From Haplosporangium gracile (Eukaryota > Mortierellomycota > Mortierellomycetes > Mortierellales > Mortierellaceae), in the NCBI GenBank assembly GCA_015499985.1, contig JAAAUF010000239.1, positions 1-45,887 on the forward strand: a stretch of 45,887 bases of DNA, written 5' to 3'. Positions 1 through 10,291 of the stretch are shown piece by piece; the stretch's first letter is position 1; every line of letters starts with the position of its first letter. The position numbers and the translations under genes are program-made. The notes under the pieces were generated by a model. It ran no database searches. It was given only the letters and a program-made list of their open reading frames with translations, and had not been told where the DNA came from.

Positions 1-55
1 GAACCCCGGTCTTCCGCGTGACAGGCGGAGATACTCACCACTATACTACCAAGGA
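1..55 (-). tRNA. tRNA-Asp (GTC), cut by the window edge
   Basis: On the minus strand this reads as the first three quarters of a eukaryotic tRNA-Asp: the acceptor 5' strand TCCTTGG, a D arm with the A-box-like TAGTATAGTGGTGAGTAT, an anticodon arm CCGCC/GGCGG-like around the loop CTGTCAC, and the start of the T arm ending GGGGTTC. The anticodon GTC lies at 22-20. The last 17 or so bases (rest of the T loop, acceptor 3' strand) fall outside the window. No intron is visible. Confidence 0.93.
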
Positions 56-1043
56 CTGAGCTCATTGTGTAACTAATTTTATAGCTCATACTTAAAAAAA
101 TATATTGTAGTCGACTAATGTCACGTGATGAATTCACCTCTACTAAGTGAATATTAAATTTGAAATAGAAAGGTTTTGGTCAAATTTCGTCGATCTTACA
201 ACACAAACATTGTTATCAAGCATAGCTTGTTTCTCCATGGTATGACCCCAAGAGAATGATGACTAAATGGGCTTAGGTCTTCCGGACCCCACAGTCCATC
301 ATCAAGACGGTTTTGCATAAGTTTTTCGGTTATCTGGAGACACAGGCCTCGGAGCTGATCTGGAAGCCTCGGTGCTCCGCGACGATCGCATGGGGGCAGA
401 CACAAAACATCTCCGCCAAGAACGAGACCTCCAAGTGCACAGGCCCTCGAGGTGACTGAACAGATACACCACTCGAGATGGTTTTTATCCGTGTGGTGCT
501 TCGCTAGCCATACATGAGAATGGGCGCTGCCTTGGAGCGTCCATGGACCCATGCGCGGCCGATGAGCGTTTATTGGAAGGTTTATTGGGAAGGAGAAGGT
601 TGACATTAATGGAGAGGATGGAAAGAGTCCCCTTCATTTCATTTGTCTTCCATTGAAACTGTGAGGAGCAGCGGCAATTGTTGCGCAGAGTTAGATTGTG
701 GACTGGACTGCGACTGGCGGATAGCTCTTGGAAGAATTTGGTATGTAGCCCCTTTTACTATTCCTTGGGCTTTTTACTAAAGAATTACAAAAAAAAAATA
801 AAAAAAATGCAGAGCTTGTTTTATTCAAAGTGTGTGATTTGGCTTGTTTTATTCAAAGTGTGTGAAGTAACTATTCAGTGGTTAAAGCAATAAATCATTG
901 TGCTACTAAAAAAAGAAAAAAAACGCGAAAGAATGCAAAGAAAGAAGGAGAGGGTAGAGGAGAATCACCATGACGATGTGCGCGACAAGGACGCGAGAGT
1001 TACTTTCACTCTCCCTCCTTTACCCACAGTGAGCACATAGGGC
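56..1043. other. intergenic, no recognised gene
   Basis: Between the tRNA and the UPF0045 gene. There is an ATG-started minus-strand frame at 606-196 (136 codons), rich in Cys, His and Arg. I cannot match it to a family, and no other frame nearby extends it. AT-rich sequence lies next to the tRNA (60-190), and 780-920 holds A-rich runs with a direct repeat of TTATTCAAAGTGTGTGA (about 821-838 and 849-865). I see no supported gene. Confidence 0.5.
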
Positions 1044-1838
1044 TCACTCCCCCTTGGCATGCTCCGGAGGGAGCTGGCGGTAGTTCTCCACACCGGTATC
1101 GACACGGATGCTAGAAGTAAGAAAAAAAGCACACAAATCATTTGCTGGCGATGAGTGACCTGTCTTCGTGATTGATCAATGATCTGAACACAAGCTTATG
1201 ATGAAATATTGAACGAATACATACTTTGACGCAATGCGGGGACAACCCATGACATGGAGAGCCTCGTGGCAGGACTTGATAGCGTACAGGATGGCTCCCA
1301 TCTCGCCCTCCATCGTAGTGCACTGAGCATGGACCTTGTAGTCGATGCCTGAGAGAGGGAAAGAGAGAAAGAGAGAAATGGAGTGAAAGAGTTATTGCTT
1401 GTCTTAGACAAAACAGTAGTTGTGCCAAGATAACAACCGGAAACAACAAACGTAGAACAGTGGAAAAATAAACACTGCAACAAGCAAATGCAACAACCGT
1501 GTGAAATAAAAAAGAAGAAAAAGAAACATACCGCATCGCTTGAGGATCTTCTCGACTTCGTCGATGTACTTATCCAACGAAGCAGTGGTGCCCAAGGGAT
1601 AGATCGCAAAGTCAGCAAGGCAGTGAACGACAGCCTCTTCCTTGCTTGGCAGGCCAGGAGTGCCAGTAGTCTCGATGGCGGTCCTCTCTTGGGATGATTT
1701 GTCGCCGCTGAGAATGACGCCAGAGAGCTTCTCGCCGAGATGAGAGATCTTCTCGGTGACAGAGGGCGAGGAGGCGGTCATCTGGCCCTCCTCGCGATTG
1801 AGGGGGTGGATCGGTTGTTCGGGCACGGGATTGTACAT
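1044..1838 (-). CDS. ECM15: UPF0045 / Ecm15-like (MTH1187-YkoF fold) protein
   Basis: Exons 1838-1532, 1348-1225 and 1110-1044 splice in phase through GTATGT donors and AG acceptors to a 165-residue protein. Residues 1-69 are a low-complexity Ser/Thr/Glu-rich extension. Residues 70-153 match the small ferredoxin-like domain of the UPF0045 (DUF77, thiamine-binding-like) family: VHCLADFAIYPLGTT, then the helix DKYIDEVEKILKRCG, then the strand around CTTMEGE, then KSCHEALHVMGCPRI and a C-terminal IRVDT strand. Bacterial and archaeal relatives bind hydroxymethylpyrimidine- or thiamine-like ligands, and yeast Ecm15 is poorly characterised, so the ligand here is unknown. An alternative third exon (1183-1138, also open) was rejected because it lacks the expected last strand. 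The gene diverges from a truncated NUR1 start at 2138 and has a decayed twin at 2478-3535. Confidence 0.85.
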
Positions 1839-2137
1839 GGTGGAAGTGAGTTAAAGAGTTATGAGTGCGTATTTTTCGTTTGTGGTGAGGCGTTTGTGTA
1901 TTTGCGTGGTGAGTGGGAGTGGTGGTGATGGTGATGGTTTAAAGAAGAGAAGAGAAAAAGAAAAGAGTTGTCCGAAGAATTTAAATATGCACTCGTGAAC
2001 GTGACAGCCAAAATTGCCTCGTGCAGGGGGCACACACAGCCACGCCGCCAATTCGGATTTCGTTCCAACAGGTACTGTAACATCACCTCTGCATTTTCAC
2101 TCCTCTGCTTCCCCATTTTCACATTTACTCCTCAAGC
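1839..2137. promoter_or_regulatory. promoter of the UPF0045 gene, duplicate of the NUR1-side promoter
   Basis: This interval is the counterpart of 3536-3770. Both contain GGGCACACACAG followed by CACGCC and CCAATT (about 2028-2052 and 3647-3670), then a CT/CA-rich stretch leading to a NUR1-type ATG on the plus strand. It presumably now drives only the minus-strand gene, because the NUR1 copy on its right side is truncated. The matched order of features is seen; the regulatory role is inferred. Confidence 0.55.
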
Positions 2138-2200
2138 ATGAGACAGAAAAGAAGAGTGCGCATCGCCCTCCATTGTTCCCTCCCCTCCTTAATTGTAGCC
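2138..2200 (+). pseudogene. truncated copy of the NUR1 5' end
   Basis: ATGAGACAGAAAAGAAGAGT at 2138 aligns with the start of the intact NUR1-like gene at 3771 (ATGGAGCAGAACAGAAGAGC), and the following GCGCATCG aligns with ACGCATCG. The similarity ends after about 30-40 bases and the frame runs on without NUR1 content. I read it as the far end of the tandem duplication that also copied the UPF0045 gene and the shared promoter. Confidence 0.65.
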
Positions 2201-2477
2201 TCGTTCAACTACGTAAAAGCAATACCTGAAAAAATATGAAGGCCGAGCGAAATTGGCACTGAAAGCGAGAGCAAATGTAACAGATCTCATTTTGCATAGC
2301 ATATCATTGATACAGAGTAGATGCAACTTAATTTATTCAAAGGGTGCAAGGTTGATGCTGTAATGAGGCAACAAAGAGGAAGAAAAAATGCTAAAAAGGT
2401 CATTGTGCCACGAAAAAAAGTGAAAGAAAACAAGCAGAGGAGAGGGAGAGCCGTCATGGACAGTGGCCAACTGTGTT

Positions 2478-3535
2478 TCACTCCTTTGGCGGGCGCCAGA
2501 GAGATCAGGCAGTAACTCTCTGCATAGGTTTCGAAGCGAACGGTATTGGGCAAATACCGAAAGAATGTTTGATGAGTGGGTTATGATCAGTGATACTTCC
2601 CTCTCTGTCAACATTATGAAATAGCGAGCGATGGCATGCAGAGCCTTGTGATAGACCTTGATCGCAAACATGATGGCTCCCATCTCGCCATTGACCGTGG
2701 TGCACTAGGCATGCCTGTCGTAGTCAACGTATATAAGAGGGAGAAGTGAAAAAGGGTTACTGTTCGTATTACTCAAAGTTATGGCTGTGCCAAGCTAACA
2801 ACCAGCAAGAAATGGACAAAAACTGAAAAAGGCACGGCAACAATCAAAAACAACAAACTCGGAACAAAGAGAAAGACATACCACATCGCTTGAGGACCTC
2901 TTCGAGTTCATCGATGTGCTTCTCGAACGAGGCAGTGGTGCTCAAGGGATAGATCGCAAAGACAGCAAAACAGCGGCCAGCAGACTCCTCGAACGTATCG
3001 CTGAAAGTGGCGTTGTAGAGCTTTTTTTTTTTCCCCAAAAGAATAGATCCTGCCAGCGATGGCGATTTTTTCGCCAAGAGAGTGCAGCTTCTCTTCGTAA
3101 GACGACAACTTTTCATCGAAAGAGGCAGCTTTCTTGTCGAAGGAGGTGGAGGAAGGCTTTTCCATGGAGGGATCGCTGCGCATGGTACCATAGAGGGTCT
3201 TTCTAAGAGAAGAAGTGGAGGAAATCTTTTCCTTGACATGGTCACTGCTAGTAATCCCAGGCAGGTTTCTGACGAGAGACGAGGTACCTCCGTCGGTGGA
3301 AGTAGAGGAGGGCCGCCTCGTAAGCGAGTCGCCGTGAGTGATGTCAGTCAGGTTCTTGACGAGAAACGTGGCCTTTCGACAACAGGGGCGATGAAAGCCA
3401 TTCCTGCAGACAAGGCATCGTAAGTACGCCAAGCATTTTTTCAACGGGAGACGAGGTCTTCTTGACGACAAGGGCGGACGGGAAGTTTCCCACTACGCGA
3501 GTGAGAGGTTGGATGAGTTGTTCAGGTTGGTGCAT
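2478..3535 (-). pseudogene. decayed tandem copy of the UPF0045 gene
   Basis: All three exons of the intact gene at 1044-1838 have counterparts here. Exon 1 starts at 3535 with MHQPEQLIQPLTR, compared with the intact NPVPEQPIHPLNR, and ends with the domain start FAIYPLSTTASFEKHIDELE near 2885. Exon 2 (about 2725-2610) encodes CTTVNGEMGAIMFAIKVYHK. Exon 3 (about 2543-2478) encodes VRFETYAESY. Damage: the N-terminal region and the domain are in different frames (shift between about 3030 and 2960, near an 11-T run at 3022-3032); the exon 2 acceptor AG is gone; a TAG at 2707-2705 replaces a Gln codon; the end of exon 2 has diverged from CPRIAS. Exon 1 is about twice as long as in the intact gene because of an internal repeat. 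Confidence 0.85.
3165..3430 (-). repeat. degenerate ~26-codon tandem repeat inside the UPF0045 pseudogene
   Basis: In the minus frame, three similar blocks follow each other: one beginning FLVKNLTDITHGDSLTRRPS, one beginning SLVRNLPGITSSDHVKEKIS, and one beginning KTLYGTMRSDPSMEKPSSTS. Each holds a Leu-Val/Tyr-Asn-Leu start and an SSTS core. The intact gene has a much shorter Ser/Lys-rich segment at this place, so the repeat looks like a minisatellite-type expansion of about 78 bp units, now diverged. Confidence 0.55.
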
Positions 3536-3770
3536 GATGGACGGGAGTGAGAGGGACTGTGCATATGTTTTTTGTGAAACATGAGTAAACATAAGAAAAG
3601 AAAAAATGGTTAGGTTGGACACGACGTTCAGAAATTGCCTTGCGTGGGCACACACAGTCACGCCACCAATTTGGCTTGGCTTTTTTTATTTTCTCGCTCG
3701 CATTTCTTCCTTCTGTCACTTACTCTCCTCATCTCACTCACACTCACATTCACTCCAACAACTCCAACCC
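3536..3770. promoter_or_regulatory. divergent promoter of NUR1 (and of the dead UPF0045 copy)
   Basis: A 235-bp interval lies between the start of the UPF0045 pseudogene (minus) and the NUR1-like start codon (plus). It carries the GGGCACACACAG...CACGCC...CCAATT block shared with 2028-2052, followed by a CT-rich leader ending TCCAACCC just before ATG. It probably served both directions before the minus-side gene died. Confidence 0.5.
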
Positions 3771-5622
3771 ATGGAGCAGAACAGAAGAGCACGCATCGTC
3801 AAGCGAGCTCCTCTCTACAAGCGAATCATCGACGCCCCAGAGGACTACATGACAAAAGTCGAGAATGACCTCAAAGCACTGGACTGGGACTTGCTTCAAG
3901 AAGGGTTTAGGTACAACTATCCCCGGACCTTTTGTTTCCTGTCTACCTACCAGTTCTCTCTCAACTACTTGTACACAACATCCAATGTTATAAACGCACA
4001 ACTGACAATGCAACTTTACCGTTGCTCAATTGTCGCCTTTGGTTTTTGACTCTTGTCAAAAGCTGGCCATTGGCAATAGGTCTGAATGTCTTGCTGACGT
4101 CTGTCAAAATGGGCTACTGGCTGGATGATCCTCTGGCCAACGTCCCTGCTATTTTCAAGCAAGATCGGCCCTATTACTCTTCAAAGTCAATGCGTCCTGG
4201 ATTCGCAACCTTGGTAAGTCATCAAGCAAAATGAAGACGGTTTTGTTACAGCCATGATGTCATCAACCCACTCATAGTTTGCATGTATGTTTTGACTTTT
4301 GCATTTCTTCTTTACAATCTAGTTGACATCTCTTCAATACATACTGGTGGCAATCAGCTTTATCAATGCTATCTGGCTGTTTAAAAGCAAAAAGAATTAC
4401 ACTATGATGCACAGGAGTCTCGACGAGCCTCCCTCCTCCTCAAACACCAAGATGGTCGAGTTTCAGCAGGATGAGTCACACTGGTCCTTCAAGTTTCCGG
4501 GAAAATACATGTACCGTGGTATACTAATGAAGATTGCTGGAATGCATATTGATGCAAAGGTTAGAGGTACTAACACTATTGACTGATTAATTGACAATAG
4601 CTACCCTTTTATCTACATTTTAATGAGAGGTCCCAAGCCAGAGGAGAATAAGCGCTACGTCTGGGAACTATCACTCTGGAATCCTTCGATTCTCAGTCGC
4701 AATTTGTTCTGGTAAGCATACTTGTTTGCCTTTTGTCATCACTTCATTGCATTTGATTCGCAATATCACGAGAATACTCACAGTCTATTGTTTCGACGAC
4801 TGTTTCCATTGAAATAGCTGGTACTCGCCTGCTCAAGTGTTGATCCTGGCATTCATGACCTCGGACAACTTTTACGTGTTTTTCCCACTCTCAATCATGG
4901 TCGCGCTGCAAGTTCACTTCCTCGTATCAGTCTACCAGTCCTACGTCAAGGTAACGCATGTTGCCGGCTTTAACGGAAATTAATGCATATGGACGAAAAG
5001 AACAATACAATTAATAATTCTGTATGCTTCGAATGTGCATGTGTAGGATAAGGAGATTTTATTCGGAGAAGTCTATAACGAATACAACAACAAGTTTGTG
5101 TATCCAACTATTTTTGTCCGCAAATACGACAAGCAAGTGTCGACCGAGACCGAGACAAATACGAGCGATCTGCAGTATTATTCTTACCAGGACCACGAAC
5201 GCGATCATGACCGCTCCCCCAACTTTACTCCAGAGCGCAAGCAGAGGAGCTTTCAATACTTGAGCGTTCCTGCGTCAAGCCACGGATCGGGATCAGGGTC
5301 AGCGACAAACTCTATCAGATACAGGAAACCCGTCGCTACAGCTGTGCAGTCCGCTGGGTTCCAGACCCCGGCCAGGTCAACCTCGGCCAGCTCTGTCCAC
5401 GACAGGAACGAAGACGAGGATGACGAAGAAGACTATGACGATGAGGAGGAAGAAGAAGAAGAAGAGGAAGAAGAGGAGGAAGAAGAGGAAGAGGGCTCAA
5501 GTGATGGTGGTTCTGGCGACGAGGAGGAAAGCGATCCAGATGTAGAGTATGACGAGGAAGGCGAGGAGCCAGCCAGGGCACACCCAACCAACTCTTTGAG
5601 CTCTCGCAACAAGTTCTTTTAA
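3771..5622 (+). CDS. NUR1: Nur1/Mug154-like nuclear rim membrane protein
   Basis: Proposed exons 3771-3910, 4063-4213, 4323-4510, 4601-4711, 4818-4950 and 5047-5622 give 432 residues in continuous phase. The order of features fits the fungal Nur1/DUF2418 family: a short basic N terminus, a first membrane segment (SLQYILVAISFINAIWLF), a conserved VWELSLWNPS followed by a Ser-Pro-containing second membrane region (SPAQVLILAF...FFPLSIMVALQV), then VYPTIFVRKYDKQVSTE, and an acidic tail. Yeast Nur1 sits at the inner nuclear membrane with LEM-domain proteins and helps tether and silence rDNA and telomeric chromatin. Residues about 365-391 are a nearly pure Asp/Glu run. The third intron is uncertain: the obvious donor at 4560 (GTTAGA) breaks the frame, and only a GTACCG donor at 4511 restores it. 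Confidence 0.75.
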
Positions 5623-5667
5623 TGAACAGTTATCATCCAGCATCCCCCATCGCTAGTTTGTACGAAT

Positions 5668-5673
5668 AATAAA
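5668..5673 (+). terminator. poly(A) signal AATAAA of NUR1
   Basis: An AATAAA hexamer lies 46 bases after the NUR1 stop codon, before the CT-rich leader of VMA8 begins. Confidence 0.5.
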
Positions 5674-5923
5674 AGAAGCGCGTCCTCCCTATGAAAGTTG
5701 CATAATGGGCGCATGGGTCCGTTCAACAGATCTGAATTTTTTCATCCAACACGTCACCGCCGCTGTGGGCAGAGACAGCATGACTTCCTTTTTTTTTGGC
5801 TTGCAAGTGAGGAAAAGGCAGCGTCGCTGTCTGTCTGCCCCTGTTTGCAGGTTTCTACATCAAGTTCGACTCTCTCCCTTTTCCACTCTCTTCGCCCTTC
5901 ATTTCTCATATTCTATCATAACC

Positions 5924-7866
5924 ATGTCGGGCGCCAACAACAGATTAGCTGTCTTCCCAACGCGCATGTATGAAACACTCGACACTCCTGATCCACTCAC
6001 TCTCACCTCATGTCGTTCGCGCTGACTCAACACGATGACATATATCCTCACACCTCGTTACTCACTCGCGTTCGACATTTTCCTATTTAAATGCAACCCA
6101 ACGTAGGACGCTGAGTGTCATGAAGCAGAAGCTGAAGGGAGCACAAACAGGACACAGTTTGCTGAAGCGTAAAAGTGAAGCCTTGACCAAGCGTTTCCGA
6201 GATATTGTCAGAAAGATTGACGATGTAAGTCCGTCTTCGAATGGTGGTTGTTCATTCTGTAGAAGTACATAGGAAGGGAGCCTCGACATTGCACTCTGTA
6301 TCGACTCGAGCTTCACATCTGCCCTTATATGTGCCTTCGTTCTCTTTCTTTGGTCTTGACTTATGGCCCATTATCAGGATGAAGCTTAACTCATGACGTT
6401 TGACAAATAGCCTCCACACAAAGAGATGTAAACCATGGGTCGACCTCGCGACACAGCGGCAGGAACACATACATACACACCCCAAAATAGTATGCTATCA
6501 TAAAAGGCATACTCCCCTTTTAACGCAATGTGATCTATTTTTCTTCCTCCTCTTATTAGGCCAAGCGTTTGATGGGCAAGGTCATGCAGGTGGCTTCGTT
6601 CTCCCTGGCAGAGGTCACGTACATCACTGGCGACATTGGCTATCAAGTACAGGAGAGTGTCAAGAACGCACAGTTCCGTGTCCGCGCCAAGCAGGAGAAC
6701 GTCTCGGGTGTTATGCTTCCCGCCTTTGAGAGCTACCAGGAAGGCACTAATGGTATGCTTGTCCTTTGTTTGTGTTGTTTAGCGAGGGAGAGAAGGAGAG
6801 AGTGAGGTCGATGGGAGTGTTGACCAAAATGTCGATGATGATCGTGACTATCAAATATCATATCTTTTTGCTGCCGTGTAGCAGCGGGGAAGGCGAGACT
6901 GAATGATTTGACCGTTTCTTCTTTTTATTACGTTGAATTTGGATAGCCAACGAGCTCACTGGTCTTGGTCGTGGAGGACAGCAGGTCCAGAAGTGTAAGG
7001 ATACATACATCAAGGCCGTCGAGACTTTGGTCGAATTGGCTTCTCTCCAGGTATATATCTGAATTGATGTACTTTTAAAAGGCGTCGTTGGCGAGGTTCA
7101 AGGAAAATGATTGGATGGTCGAAAAAGATATTAACCTCGTTAATGCTTGCTGTTATATGTTGTAGACCGCATTCGTTATCTTGGACGAGGTGATCAAGCT
7201 GACTAACCGTCGTGTCAACGCCATCGAGCACATTATTATTCCCCGCTACGAGAACACCATCAAGCACATCATCTCGGAGCTGGATGAGCAGGATCGTGAG
7301 GAGTTTTTCAGGTACGCACCACTTGCTCGCTCCTTTTTTTTTTTTTTTTTTTCGAATCACCCGCACCAGGCTTTGTCATTTATCACTGCAATGTATTCGA
7401 AGAAACTGTGTTATTCCTAAAGGGCAACAAACACGTAGAGTGATAATTGACTATGAAATTATTCCTTCCTATGTAGATTGAAGAAGGTCCAAGGCAAGAA
7501 GAAGGAGGCAGCAGCTCGTGATACCCTTGAGAGAGAGTCCAGACAAGCTGCAGAGGGTAAGTCATGGTCATCCCTCTTGTGTCCATGTTTCTCTTTCTAT
7601 TTTCACATTGTGCTTGTCGATTTTTTATTTTCTCACGGTCTATATTTGCTTTGCCGTCTTTGTTGACCATTGGGCTCCACTTTTTTCATACATTTTTTTC
7701 TTCATCTCCTCGTACGCTTTTGCTTATGGGATGTCGAATAGGTGCAGCAGCCAAGAACGCTGGATCAAACGGAGAGACTCTTGCAGCCGTAGTGACGGAT
7801 CCATTACTGGCGCTGAAGGAGCCAAGCGATCTACTGGGCGGCGAGGACGAAGACATTATTTTCTAA
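5924..7866 (+). CDS. VMA8: V-type proton ATPase subunit D
   Basis: Seven exons (5924-5967, 6107-6224, 6560-6752, 6947-7050, 7166-7311, 7477-7556, 7742-7866) join in phase to 269 residues. The product begins [15 protein letters not shown] and continues [20 protein letters not shown], the hallmark start of subunit D. The middle runs through [13 protein letters not shown], the [14 protein letters not shown] segment and [16 protein letters not shown], then the second long helix and an acidic C terminus. Subunit D is the central rotor shaft of V1, two long antiparallel helices that transmit rotation from the A3B3 ring to the Vo ring and so acidify the vacuole. Length is as expected (yeast about 256). 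The first exon is only 44 bp and ends inside the second Met codon. Intron 5 carries a long poly-T run after its donor. Confidence 0.97.
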
Positions 7867-8483
7867 GCACAAACGACGATCGACACGTCTTTCTTTTTTG
7901 TGCAGACTTTGTACAAACAGAAAAAAGAAACTATCACACACACGATACACAAATATGCAGGAAGCAGGCAGACATTCAAAGCAAACAAGATGAGTAGCAC
8001 TAGTCTTCTATTTTCCGTAGATCTATTATTCGTCAATGAAAAAGAAAAGAAACTATCTACCAAATGACCTTTGCATTGCTAGTTTAAATTCTAAAAAATG
8101 TGAGAAGCACATGTTCTTTATTCAATTTCCATACCCCTTCAACCCCTTAGCATACATAGCACGGCTGCTGTTTTTCTTATCACTCCAGCATCCTCATGAT
8201 AGTCGAAAGGAACACAATGTATCATATACATTTTGCGTTTTATTTTTTCTCTCCATCTTTTTTTCCATCCTCTGTTCAAATCTATCAGTCCATCTAGTTT
8301 CGCGCACGGTTTTCAGTTTTCCATAACAAGTTTCCAGTAATTCACGGGAAACAGTGAGAAAAAAACAAACGAAAAACAACAACAGTAACACAGTAACAAA
8401 AAGATTGGCAGTCTGGGAATGGCGATTGATGAGAAGAAAGAAGAATTGAGAAAAAAAAAAGGGAAAAAGAAGAAAGAATGGTA
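7867..8483. other. 3' region between convergent genes
   Basis: It lies between the VMA8 stop and the stop of the minus-strand His-rich gene. The sequence is AT-rich with several A and T runs and no supported reading frame. It probably holds both 3' UTRs. Confidence 0.6.
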
Positions 8484-9896
8484 TCACACAAGCCCTTGTT
8501 GACCGAATCCAGATATTGAGTCGCAGTCGCCCCTATCCATGGGAAATGGGCTAGAGGAATGCGACGACTGCTCTGTCCTGTGTTGTAATGGTGTCGCTGA
8601 AGTAGTAGTAGTAGTGGTAGTCGTGGTAGCTGTTGAAGTGGATGTGGTTGAAGATGACGTAGTGGGCAGAGTGAGCTTCAGCAAAGAAGCATTGTGTTCC
8701 ACAGGTGCAGGTGCAGATGAATCCGTCGCGATTGGAACCCGATCATGGCCGAGATCATGTCCCAAGTGAGGATGATAATGCTCTGGAGGGTGTGGGTGGG
8801 TGATGCTCAGTGTCTGAAGCGAGCTCAAGACCGGGTGTTCAGTCGGGTCAAGCGTCAAGTCGACTGAGGTTCGACGAGATCGGGACAAGGGCGAACGATA
8901 TCCACGTCCTGTAGAGAGCCCATCCTGATGATCCTCATTGTTGGTGTAAGTCGCACTCAGGTGGCTCGAGGTATGTGTGTGCCTATGAGGATGATGATGA
9001 TGATGGTGCTGGTGATGGTAGTGGTGATGATGTCCGTGGCCATGGAGCGACGACGACGACGGTCCCGCTCCAGCTGCTGTTGCCGAGTTCGACCCACCAC
9101 CGGCAGCAGCGGTTAAGGTTCCCGTACTAGCAGCAGAGGTCAATGCAGCGGATGAAGTTGGGAGATGCAGTCCAAAATAACCAGCAGCAGACGCTTCCTC
9201 GGAAAGTTCCAAAGGCGTAATGGGTGCAGACGTTCCGAGGTACTGCGGGCGCAAGAGAGGCGACGCCTTGGGCGAGAGACCCATCAGAGGCGTGACATCC
9301 CCCGACCTCAATGCGGCGGCGGTGGTCGACAGAGAATGCCTGGTATGGGTCGAAGGGTGGTAAAGGACTCCAAAGGCATCGTAAAGTGCTGTCTTGATCA
9401 TCTTGGAGTCGTGAGTCGTCAAGGAAGGGGACGTCGAGGCTGAAGCCGAGCCCGGCGAAAGTGACAGTGCTCCCAAAGGCGATGCCATTCCATTGTGATG
9501 TCTATCCTGATCCATGAGTCCTCCGGCCATATCGCTATCCTTGATTGCACCATGGCCTCCTCCTCCTGGTAACGCCGAAACAGAACTCGAGAACGAAGAA
9601 GCAGGCAAAGCGGTATAGTCTGATTGACTATCCTGCAACAACCTTTGGGAACTCGATCCGGCAGCAGCAGTAGTAGTAGTAGAGGCGGTCAGTCGTAGCG
9701 TGGAGGAACCATTATCCATTTCCCGACCAGGTAGAGCAGTGGGACCATGGGCTTGCTGTTGTTGGTCTTGTTGGGCTGCTGTTGTTGCTCCTGCAGCAGC
9801 TGGCAGTTGAACGGTGCTGGGTGTCTTTGGAGTGTTGGGGAGATGGGGCATGCGACGATGGGAGGTGACATTCGGGAATGGCATTATGGACGCCAT
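8484..9896 (-). CDS. unrecognised Ser/Thr/His-rich low-complexity protein
   Basis: A single uninterrupted frame of 470 codons begins at an ATG at 9896. I do not recognise the family. The composition is dominated by Ser, Thr, Ala, Gln and His. Recognisable blocks are a Gln-rich patch near residues 40-50, a patch KMIKTALYDAFGVLYHP near residue 165, a Pro/Leu stretch TPLMGLSPKASPLLRP, a His run (about residues 283-307, HGHGHHHHYHH and similar, nucleotides about 9050-8970), an RSRRTSVDLTL motif that could be a basophilic kinase site, and a Thr run near residue 430. No membrane segment or signal peptide is seen. It could be a disordered regulator. The gene converges on VMA8 and diverges from the DUF1772 gene. 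The clean 1.4-kb frame with a good ATG supports a real gene, but low complexity makes this less certain than usual. Confidence 0.65.
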   Translation of the reverse strand: MASIMPFPNVTSHRRMPHLPNTPKTPSTVQLPAAAGATTAAQQDQQQQAHGPTALPGREMDNGSSTLRLTASTTTTAAAGSSSQRLLQDSQSDYTALPASSFSSSVSALPGGGGHGAIKDSDMAGGLMDQDRHHNGMASPLGALSLSPGSASASTSPSLTTHDSKMIKTALYDAFGVLYHPSTHTRHSLSTTAAALRSGDVTPLMGLSPKASPLLRPQYLGTSAPITPLELSEEASAAGYFGLHLPTSSAALTSAASTGTLTAAAGGGSNSATAAGAGPSSSSLHGHGHHHHYHHQHHHHHHPHRHTHTSSHLSATYTNNEDHQDGLSTGRGYRSPLSRSRRTSVDLTLDPTEHPVLSSLQTLSITHPHPPEHYHPHLGHDLGHDRVPIATDSSAPAPVEHNASLLKLTLPTTSSSTTSTSTATTTTTTTTTSATPLQHRTEQSSHSSSPFPMDRGDCDSISGFGQQGLV

Positions 9897-10113
9897 CTTT
9901 GATAATTCTATCTGCTAAGAAAGAAAGGAGGGAGGGAGGAAAGGAGAGAGTGATGTGATGAGGTGTGAAGTGTGAAGGAAGAGAGGAAGAAGAAGAGAGG
10001 AAACTTTGGTAAAGCAGAAGGAACGGATAAGAAGTGAAAGAAAAAAAAAAAGGTTGTGGGAGAGTCTCTAAGAGTCACACGAGAGGGGAATTGTCTCTCG
10101 TTTCTTTTTTGCT

Positions 10114-10137
10114 TTTGTCTTTGTCTTTGTCTTTGTC
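10114..10137. repeat. microsatellite (TTTGTC)4
   Basis: Four perfect hexamer units in the shared upstream region. Confidence 0.9.
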
Positions 10138-10267
10138 TTAAAAGGAGAAGGAGTATCATCGTCATCCCCTGGTCATCATATATTGATACAGATCAGGCCC
10201 CGTCTGATATATGGTTACCAGCTTTTCTCTTTTTTACTCTTCTTCTTCTGACCTTCACACTGACAAT

Positions 10268-10291
10268 GTGTCAATGTGTCAATGTGTCAAT
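10268..10291. repeat. minisatellite (GTGTCAAT)3
   Basis: Three perfect octamer units, preceded by the near-copy GACAAT and followed by ATGTATC. Confidence 0.9.

Noticed and set aside
196..606. 136-codon minus-strand frame starting at ATG
   Set aside because: Cys/His/Arg-rich, no family resemblance, no splice partners, no leader composition; kept only as a note.
1138..1183. Alternative third exon for the UPF0045 gene (ending ...LIASK)
   Set aside because: It is open and has an AG acceptor, but the exon at 1110-1044 supplies the conserved IRVDT strand expected at the end of the domain and has a counterpart in the duplicate copy.
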